Assembly (NCBI RefSeq): GCF_000939975.1
Contig: NZ_LK391969.1
Location: 1,148,693 to 1,212,692 of the forward strand
Length of the DNA stretch: 64,000 bases
Origin: Pseudomonas saudimassiliensis
GTDB lineage: Bacteria > Pseudomonadota > Gammaproteobacteria > Pseudomonadales > Pseudomonadaceae
Direction of reading: 5' to 3'
Made by a program: the position numbers and the translations under genes. Under the pieces are notes generated by a model. That model saw nothing but the letters and a program-made list of their open reading frames with translations, had not been told where the DNA came from and made no database searches. Shown here piece by piece: positions 58,452-64,000 of this stretch (its first letter is position 1; every line of letters starts with the position of its first letter).

Positions 58452-59404
58452 AAGCACGCCGGGGTTATATCCTGCCCGAGGACAAGGAGCGCCTGCTGCG
58501 CCGCGCAATTCGGCTGGAATGGATTTCCCTGTTTCTCACCCTCACCATTGTTGTCGCCATGTACCTGACCATGGGCTCGTCCCAGGCGATGAAGATGGCC
58601 CTGCTGGAAGACCTGCTGGCGTTCGTGCCGCCGGCGGTGTTCCTGCTGGCAATGCGTATCCGCAGGCGACCGCCGGACGAGAGCCATCCCTACGGTTACA
58701 GCCGGGCAATCCTGCTGGCTTTCCTGGCGGCCGCTGTGGCCATCCTGATGTTCGGCCTGTTCATGCTGATGGATTCGCTGTCGTCGCTGATCAAGCGGGA
58801 ACATCCCAGTATTGGTCACTTCCAGCTGTTCGATTGGCAGTACCAGATCTGGGGCGGCTGGATCATGATCGCGGCCCTGGTATACGCGATGATTCTTCCG
58901 GTGATCCTCGGGCACCTGAAAATGCCCCTGGCCGAGGCGCTGCACGAAAGCACCCTCTATGCCGACGCGGACATGAACAAGGCCGACTGGATGACCGCGG
59001 CGGCGGCCATCGTCGGTATCCTGGGTATTGGCCTGGGGTTCTGGTGGGCCGATTCGCTCGCCGCTGCAGTCATCTCATTGGACGTGCTGAAGGACGGTGT
59101 TACCCATGTGCGCAAGGCCATGTTCAACCTGATGGACCAGCGCCCGACCGAAACCATCGGCAACAAGCCGCTGGGCCTGGAGGACCTGATCGCCGAAACC
59201 CTGCTGCGCGAGCCGGACATTCTCGATGCCGCCTCCCGCCTGCGTGAAGAAGGGCACATCGTCGGTGGCGAGATCTTTGTGGTATTGGCACCCGGGCAGG
59301 CCAACGTCGCCCGCCGGGTGCAGGAGATAGCAGAACAGGCCCGCGCCCTGGATTGGCGGCTGTATGACCTGATCGTGATGCCGGTTGAAGTCATAGAACG
59401 CTAG
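58448..59404 (+). CDS. CDF-family cation transporter with altered metal site
   Basis: 318 residues with five to six membrane segments and a C-terminal cytoplasmic domain. SHPYGYSRAI and LLAFLAAAVAILMFGLFML mark the cation-diffusion facilitator fold. By eye alignment with E. coli FieF, the metal site in TM2 (normally D-x-x-x-D) reads ALLEDLLAF, giving Glu then Ala, and the TM5 His is not in place, although acidic residues (YADADMNKADW) are near. Substrate and direction are therefore unclear. It is translationally coupled to the preceding lipoprotein. Confidence 0.75.
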   Translation: MKARRGYILPEDKERLLRRAIRLEWISLFLTLTIVVAMYLTMGSSQAMKMALLEDLLAFVPPAVFLLAMRIRRRPPDESHPYGYSRAILLAFLAAAVAILMFGLFMLMDSLSSLIKREHPSIGHFQLFDWQYQIWGGWIMIAALVYAMILPVILGHLKMPLAEALHESTLYADADMNKADWMTAAAAIVGILGIGLGFWWADSLAAAVISLDVLKDGVTHVRKAMFNLMDQRPTETIGNKPLGLEDLIAETLLREPDILDAASRLREEGHIVGGEIFVVLAPGQANVARRVQEIAEQARALDWRLYDLIVMPVEVIER

Positions 59405-59678
59405 AGAGAACAGTGCCATGTGGACACCTACCCCACCCCGTTTGCAATCGCCCTCCGCCAGCTCGACCTTCTGGTGGTGCCGTCCCTTCGCCGCGCCCAG
59501 CGCACCAGCCTCACCGGTCAGCCGCACCCGCCCGCTGCCGGCCTGGCGCAAGAAGGCCCTGCTGTAGCATCCGCCCCGCTGCGGGGATCCAGGGCTGCGT
59601 GTTATCATGCGCGCCGGCACGCCCGCGCTGCGTGCGGTCCTTTATTGCCCTTTCCCATGCTGAGCAGACCCCATTCCC

Positions 59679-60899
59679 GTGCAATCCTCCAGCCCTACTT
59701 TCGACGTGATCATCCTCGGCGCCGGCGCCTCCGGCCTGATGTGTGCCGCCACCGCTGCCCAGCGCGGACGGCGGGTCCTGGTACTGGAAAAGGCCAACAA
59801 GGTCGGCAAGAAGATTCTCATGTCCGGGGGTGGCCGCTGCAATTTCACCAACTACCAGGTGGAGCCCGACAACTTCCTGTCGGCCAACCCGCATTTCTGC
59901 AAGGCCGCCCTGAAGCGCTATACCCAGTGGGACTTCATCGGCATGGTGGAACGCCACGGCATCGAATATGAGGAGCGCAAGCATAGCCAGCTGTTCTGCC
60001 GCCATTCGGCGCGGGATATCCTCGATATGCTGCTCGACGAATGCCACCAGGCAGGCGTCGAGATTCGCACCCACTGCGAGGTGACCGAGGTGCAGGCTCT
60101 GGATACCCACCACCCTCGCTATCGTCTGCTCGGGCGCCAGGGGCAACAGCCCCTGCGGCTGGACTGCCAGTCGCTGGTGGTGGCCACCGGCGCGCTGTCC
60201 ATACCCACCCTGGGCGGCAGCGGCATCGGCTATGACATCGCCACCCAGTTCGGCCTGCCATTAGTACCCCGCCGTGCCGGCCTGGTGCCCTTCATGTTCA
60301 GCGATACCATGAAGTCGGTCTGCGAGCGGCTATCGGGCCTGGCACTCGAAGTGAGCGTTGAGTGCAATGGCCAGAGCTTTACCGAAAACATGCTGTTCAC
60401 CCACCGCGGCATCAGCGGACCGGCAATGTTGCAGATTTCCAGCTACTGGCACCCGGGCGATACCCTGACCATTGACCTGTTGCCGGGCGTAGACACCTTC
60501 AACTGGCTGCGCGAAGCCCGGCAGCAACAAGGCAAGCAGCTCCTGAAGACTCTACTGGCCCAGCGGCTCGGCCGCGCGCTGGTGGCCGAACTGCTGCAGC
60601 TATGGTGGCCCGATGCACCGGCCAGGCCGCTGGCGGATTACAGCGACAAGCAACTGCAGGGCGTCGCCGCCCAGCTCCAGGGCTGGGCCCTGAAGCCCTC
60701 AGCCACCGAAGGCTATCGCACTGCGGAAGTTACCCTCGGCGGGGTAGCCACCGAGGCGATCAGCTCGAAAACCATGGAAGCCCGGGACTGCCCGGGGCTG
60801 TATTTCATCGGCGAGGTACTGGATGTCAGCGGCCATCTCGGCGGCTTCAACTTCCAATGGGCCTGGTCATCCGGCTATAGCGCCGGGCTCGCCGTCTGA
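59679..60899 (+). CDS. YhiN/HI0933 family FAD-dependent oxidoreductase
   Basis: 406 residues from a GTG at 59679. Rossmann motif VIILGAGASGLMCAATAAQRG, then EKANKVGKKILMSGGGRCNFTN, the hallmark of the BaiN/HI0933 family, and a C-terminal FIGEVLDVSGHLGGFNFQWAW. FAD-binding flavoprotein; the physiological substrate is unknown. The upstream 273 bp (59405-59678) holds nothing I can support. The 3' end overlaps the convergent acyltransferase gene by 53 bp. Confidence 0.88.
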   Translation: MQSSSPTFDVIILGAGASGLMCAATAAQRGRRVLVLEKANKVGKKILMSGGGRCNFTNYQVEPDNFLSANPHFCKAALKRYTQWDFIGMVERHGIEYEERKHSQLFCRHSARDILDMLLDECHQAGVEIRTHCEVTEVQALDTHHPRYRLLGRQGQQPLRLDCQSLVVATGALSIPTLGGSGIGYDIATQFGLPLVPRRAGLVPFMFSDTMKSVCERLSGLALEVSVECNGQSFTENMLFTHRGISGPAMLQISSYWHPGDTLTIDLLPGVDTFNWLREARQQQGKQLLKTLLAQRLGRALVAELLQLWWPDAPARPLADYSDKQLQGVAAQLQGWALKPSATEGYRTAEVTLGGVATEAISSKTMEARDCPGLYFIGEVLDVSGHLGGFNFQWAWSSGYSAGLAV

Positions 60900-62508
60900 A
60901 CGGCCTACCGCCGCGCCACAGGGCGGCAAGTATCAGCAGCACTGCCGCCCCGTAGATCAGATTCAGGAACAACTGCGGATGGCGGCTGTAGAAACTGCCG
61001 CCGGTTTGCGCATCGAAGGGCACATCTACAATCAACTCGTCCCGATTGAACGCTGCGCTGGTAGCCAGGCGCCGCCCATTGGGCGCTGATACCACCGATG
61101 GGCCGTTATTGATCAGATGGGCCATCGGCAGGCGATTCTCCACGCCGCGCAGTATCGACATGTTGCCGTGGTGGAAGGGCTGGGTCGTCTCGCCAAACCA
61201 GTTGTCCTGAGACAGGAACAGCAGCATCTTGCCGGCCCCATCCCCCCGGATCGCCTCGGCCACAAAGTCGGGGAACGCCGCTTCGTAACAGACCTTGGGA
61301 ACCACCCGCATGCCATCCAGATTGAAGGCAACATGCTCCTTGCCTGCGCCCAACGGGCGCAGGAAATCACCGAACACCAGGTCCGTGATCCCTTTGAGCA
61401 CCGGCCACGACCAGGGCTCGGGGAGATATTCACCGAAGGGCATGCGCAGCATCTTGCGGTACTGGGAGGTCAGCTCGCCCTGCCGATCCAGCAGCGCCAC
61501 GGTATTGAAACTGACCCGCTCGGCATCCACCCAGCGCCGCTCCACATCATGGAAGATCAGCGGCACCCCATGCTTGGCGAGCGTCGCCGCATAACTGTCG
61601 CGCACACTGTAGTTGTCAAAAAAGCCCTTGTAGCGCGCTTCAGGCCAGGCGACCCACTGGGCACCCGCGGCCACCAGCCGCTCGGTCGCCGCCAGTTCCG
61701 GCGGGCGCTCACGGCTGAAGCCCGGCGCCGGGGCGGGGATGTCCAGCGTAACGGCATCATTGGGTTGCACCAGGCCGATCCGGCGCGTATCCCACTGCGC
61801 CATGCGCCGGTCCCATTCGTAGAGGCTGGCGTAGCCATAGCCAAACCATAGCGCGACCGCCGCCCAGGCCAGTCCCTGGGCAATACCCGAATAGGACACC
61901 AGGGGCGAGCGGCGGGGCGTCAGCAGGCGAAACACCAGCACGTTGAAGAGCAGCATCAGTGCATCCAGCCCGGCGGCCCCCGTCAGTTCGATGCCCTGCA
62001 AGGCTGGCAGGAAGTCGACCTGGCCGTCGGCAAAGTGGGTCTTGAACAGCATGGGGTAGAGGGCCATGACCGCCACCATGGTCGCCGGGAAGGCGAGCAG
62101 GTCCCAACCACCCAGGCGGTTGACCAGCCAGCGATAACCCAAGCAACCCAGCCCGACGACCAGCCCCAGGTAGCCCCAGAACAGCAGGGCCAGCAACTGG
62201 CTCGACAGCGGACTGATCTGCTTGAGATTGACCATGAAGTCGGCCAGCCAGTAACTGCCACCGGCGAAGCAAATCGCCCCGGCAAACCAGCCAAGCCACA
62301 GGGCCGCGGCCGCCCCCGTGCCGCGCAGGGCAAATAGCAGCGGCACCCAGGCAAACCAGCCGACCCAGTACAGGTCGCTATTCAGCCAAGGTACGCAGAG
62401 CAAAAAGCCGCTCATTCCGGCCAGCAGCAGTCGCAGAAGAACCTGACTATACCGGGCGGGCAGCGGGGACGTGGCGTCCAGGGGAAAGGGGCTTGAACTC
62501 TGGGTCAT
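60847..62508 (-). CDS. Apolipoprotein N-acyltransferase (Lnt) paralogue
   Basis: 553 residues. N-terminal half has about seven membrane segments; the C-terminal half is a nitrilase domain with the Lnt catalytic residues Glu (VAWPEARYKGFF), Lys (QYRKMLRMPFGEYLP) and Cys (VPKVCYEAAFPDF), plus QDNWFGETTQPFHHGNMSILRG. Lnt adds the third acyl chain to lipoproteins. The usual pseudomonad lnt sits beside ybeX/ybeY; this one is elsewhere with no such neighbours, so it is probably a second copy. The C-terminus overlaps the flavoprotein gene. Confidence 0.82.
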   Translation of the reverse strand: MTQSSSPFPLDATSPLPARYSQVLLRLLLAGMSGFLLCVPWLNSDLYWVGWFAWVPLLFALRGTGAAAALWLGWFAGAICFAGGSYWLADFMVNLKQISPLSSQLLALLFWGYLGLVVGLGCLGYRWLVNRLGGWDLLAFPATMVAVMALYPMLFKTHFADGQVDFLPALQGIELTGAAGLDALMLLFNVLVFRLLTPRRSPLVSYSGIAQGLAWAAVALWFGYGYASLYEWDRRMAQWDTRRIGLVQPNDAVTLDIPAPAPGFSRERPPELAATERLVAAGAQWVAWPEARYKGFFDNYSVRDSYAATLAKHGVPLIFHDVERRWVDAERVSFNTVALLDRQGELTSQYRKMLRMPFGEYLPEPWSWPVLKGITDLVFGDFLRPLGAGKEHVAFNLDGMRVVPKVCYEAAFPDFVAEAIRGDGAGKMLLFLSQDNWFGETTQPFHHGNMSILRGVENRLPMAHLINNGPSVVSAPNGRRLATSAAFNRDELIVDVPFDAQTGGSFYSRHPQLFLNLIYGAAVLLILAALWRGGRPFRRRARRYSRMTRPIGS

Positions 62509-63141
62509 GGCTTCGATGTTAGCAGGGGTTTACCGGACCCTAAAACGTGAGCTGTTCTAGGACAATACCCTATTTGAGTGACGTCGATCGCCTCAAGCGA
62601 TGAAATATTGACACTCTTAACGTAATCACCAAGAATCCATCAAATTACTGGCGCATCACATAAAGCAGTGGCAGTATGCCATAGCAGGGGTGAGCCACAG
62701 TAGGTAGCTGTAACCCTGGGGAAGGGGTTTTGTGACTGACAGGGAAAATCAGGGAACCATTCCGACCCACCCGTTTCCAAAGGCCATTGTCGGTCTGAGG
62801 CGGGCGGACACATTGGCACCCCGATTGGAACAAGGACGTGTCCTTCATCGCACCACTGTCTGCCAAAGCCGTTTTGTCACTGAAATTCGGCACCGCCGAT
62901 CATGAAACGGTAACAACGAATTATGAGTAATAAACGAGGCTGGAAGTGGGCCTATAGCAAGGCGCGGAGTTATCACGTTTCTCGTTTTCAAGCCGGCTAC
63001 CGGGCAACGCGGTTCTGGTTACTAGGTGATACCGGATCCTTCGTCACCCATGGTGGATTCCGCAAGTCGCGCATCAGGAACTGATCGTACGCGGTCTGCC
63101 TTCTGTTACACTGTGGCGCCTATTTCCAACAGGCCGCCACC
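62509..63141. other. Gene-poor, AT-richer gap
   Basis: A 633-bp stretch between the acyltransferase and dbpA. Base composition drops compared with the coding regions on either side. Other than one possible 53-codon ORF (62923-63084) and a minus-strand 82-codon frame (62645-62893) without a ribosome site, I see no recognisable gene, tRNA or repeat. The promoters of the acyltransferase gene and of dbpA should lie at its two ends. Confidence 0.6.
62923..63084 (+). CDS. Possible 53-residue basic small protein
   Basis: An ORF starting MSNKRGWKWAYSKARSYHVS and ending RKSRIRN. It is basic and aromatic-rich with no membrane segment. There is no good ribosome-binding site and I recognise no family, so it may be chance. 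It lies in the AT-richer gap upstream of dbpA. Confidence 0.25.
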   Translation: MSNKRGWKWAYSKARSYHVSRFQAGYRATRFWLLGDTGSFVTHGGFRKSRIRN

Positions 63142-64000
63142 GTGACTACCAGTAGCGTTTTCTCTTCCCTCCCGCTGCCCCCTTCCCTGCTCTCTACCAT
63201 CGAGCATCTGGGTTATCAGAGCATGACGCCGGTGCAGGCGGCGGCGCTGCCGGTGATCCTGGCCGGGCAGGACCTGATCGCCCGCTCGCGGACCGGCAGC
63301 GGCAAGACCGCAGCCTTCGGCATCGGCCTGCTGGCACCCCTCAATCCCGCCTTTTTCGGTTGTCAGGCCCTGGTACTCAGCCCGACTCGGGAGCTTGCCG
63401 GGCAGACCACCACGGCCCTGCGGGCCCTGGCTCGCGGCGTTCCGAATATCAAGATCGTCACGCTCAGCGGCGGCACGCCGTTCGGCCCCCAGGCTGCCTC
63501 GCTGGAACAGGGCGCGCACATTATCGTCGGCACCCCGGGACGCATCCGGGACCACCTGCAGCGCGGCACCCTGGCCCTGGACCGGCTCAACTGCCTGGTG
63601 CTGGACGAGGCCGACCGCATGCTCGATATGGGGTTTATCGACAGCATCAGCGAGATCATCGAGGCGACGCCGGAGCGCCGCCAGACCCTGCTGTTCTCGG
63701 CCACCTACCCGCCCGGCATCGAGCGCCTGGCCGGGCAGTTTCTGCGCGAACCGCAGCAGGTGATCATCACCGAAGCCGAGCCGGTCAACCCCATCACCCA
63801 GCGCTTCTATGAAACCACTGGCGAGGACCGGATGAATGCCGTGTTGCGGTTGCTGGCGGCGGAGCGGCCCCAACCCTGCATCGTGTTCTGCCATACCCGC
63901 CAGCAGTGCCAGCAGCTGCAGCAGTTGCTGTCCACCAACGGCGTGAGCGCCCAGGCGCTGCACGGGGAGATGGAACAGCGGGAACGGGACCAGGTGCTGG
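63142..64000 (+). CDS. dbpA: ATP-dependent RNA helicase DbpA, N-terminal part
   Basis: 286 codons from a GTG at 63142, continuing past the right edge. DEAD-box motifs: YQSMTPVQAAALPVIL (Q motif), ARSRTGSGKTAAFG (Walker A), SPTRELAGQ, TPGRIRDHL, VLDEADRMLD (DEAD), LLFSATYPPG (SAT), and in helicase domain 2 CIVFCHTRQQC and ALHGEMEQRERDQVL. The order and wording follow E. coli DbpA, which acts on 23S rRNA helix 92 during 50S assembly. Its C-terminal RNA-binding domain is outside the window. Confidence 0.92.
   Translation, partial: MTTSSVFSSLPLPPSLLSTIEHLGYQSMTPVQAAALPVILAGQDLIARSRTGSGKTAAFGIGLLAPLNPAFFGCQALVLSPTRELAGQTTTALRALARGVPNIKIVTLSGGTPFGPQAASLEQGAHIIVGTPGRIRDHLQRGTLALDRLNCLVLDEADRMLDMGFIDSISEIIEATPERRQTLLFSATYPPGIERLAGQFLREPQQVIITEAEPVNPITQRFYETTGEDRMNAVLRLLAAERPQPCIVFCHTRQQCQQLQQLLSTNGVSAQALHGEMEQRERDQVL

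Noticed and set aside
59405-59678. Possible gene remnant between the CDF-type gene and the flavoprotein gene
   Set aside because: Frames on both strands are open by composition only; no start site, family or repeat could be supported.
62645-62893. 82-codon minus-strand ORF in the gap before dbpA
   Set aside because: No ribosome site, no recognisable family and unnatural composition; kept only as part of the gap description.

Overview
The window comes from a high-GC gammaproteobacterium of the Pseudomonas lineage, most likely a denitrifier of the Stutzerimonas/Pseudomonas stutzeri or Halopseudomonas type. Supporting evidence is the Pseudomonas-specific oprH-phoP-phoQ operon, a 6S RNA between zapA and ygfA, the pepP-ubiH-ubiI block, and a clade I nosRZDFYL-tatE nitrous oxide reductase cluster. 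Genes are dense. No tRNA, rRNA, CRISPR array, insertion sequence or prophage was seen. The placement rests on gene content and remembered homologues, not on a database search.

Region 1 (1-13.8 kb): the start of a probable MgtE Mg2+ transporter; gcvT-gcvH-gcvP (glycine cleavage); a Fur-box-preceded ferric iron uptake pair (binding protein and fused permease, no ATPase gene beside it); then the ygfB-pepP-ubiH-ubiI block facing a zapB-like/zapA/6S RNA/ygfA block. Region 2 (13.7-29.1 kb): a 44-residue membrane microprotein, ilvA, rpiA, oprH-phoPQ with four phased direct repeats upstream of oprH, serA divergent from D-2-hydroxyglutarate dehydrogenase, an FAH-family hydrolase, a YjiK-like protein, a DUF523 protein, a 2OG-Fe(II) oxygenase, a DUF2059-like secreted protein, an alpha/beta hydrolase, and glcB (malate synthase G) ending in a clear terminator.

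Region 3 (29.3-39.7 kb) is more accessory. It holds a co-directional trio of outer-membrane barrel, small PstS-like periplasmic protein and membrane diguanylate cyclase; a second ZapB-like/ZapA-like pair; a TetR regulator divergent from an RND efflux adaptor/pump pair lacking an outer-membrane factor; an Fe/2OG-type dioxygenase; and a glycine-zipper envelope protein. Region 4 (39.8-51.2 kb) is the denitrification block: norR, nosR with a perfect ANR/DNR box, nosZ, nosD, nosF, nosY, nosL, tatA/E and, after a large nested palindrome, a di-haem cytochrome c peroxidase. NosR and NosL support NosZ (electron supply, copper), NosDFY build the copper sulphide centre, and the Tat component fits export of folded NosZ.

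Region 5 (51.3-64 kb): a soluble CZB-domain chemoreceptor, a CPYA glutaredoxin, a DEDDh exonuclease, a four-gene operon (glycogen-phosphorylase-like protein lacking the usual PLP lysine, C4 zinc-finger protein, YegS-like lipid kinase, metallophosphoesterase), a YebC/YeeN protein, a one-lobe solute-binding lipoprotein translationally coupled to an unusual CDF-family transporter, a YhiN-type flavoprotein, an apolipoprotein N-acyltransferase paralogue, a 633-bp gene-poor AT-richer gap, and the start of dbpA.

The best candidates for something undescribed are the glucan-phosphorylase-like operon, the one-lobe SBP/CDF pair, the barrel/PstS-like/diguanylate cyclase trio and the second ZapB/ZapA pair.
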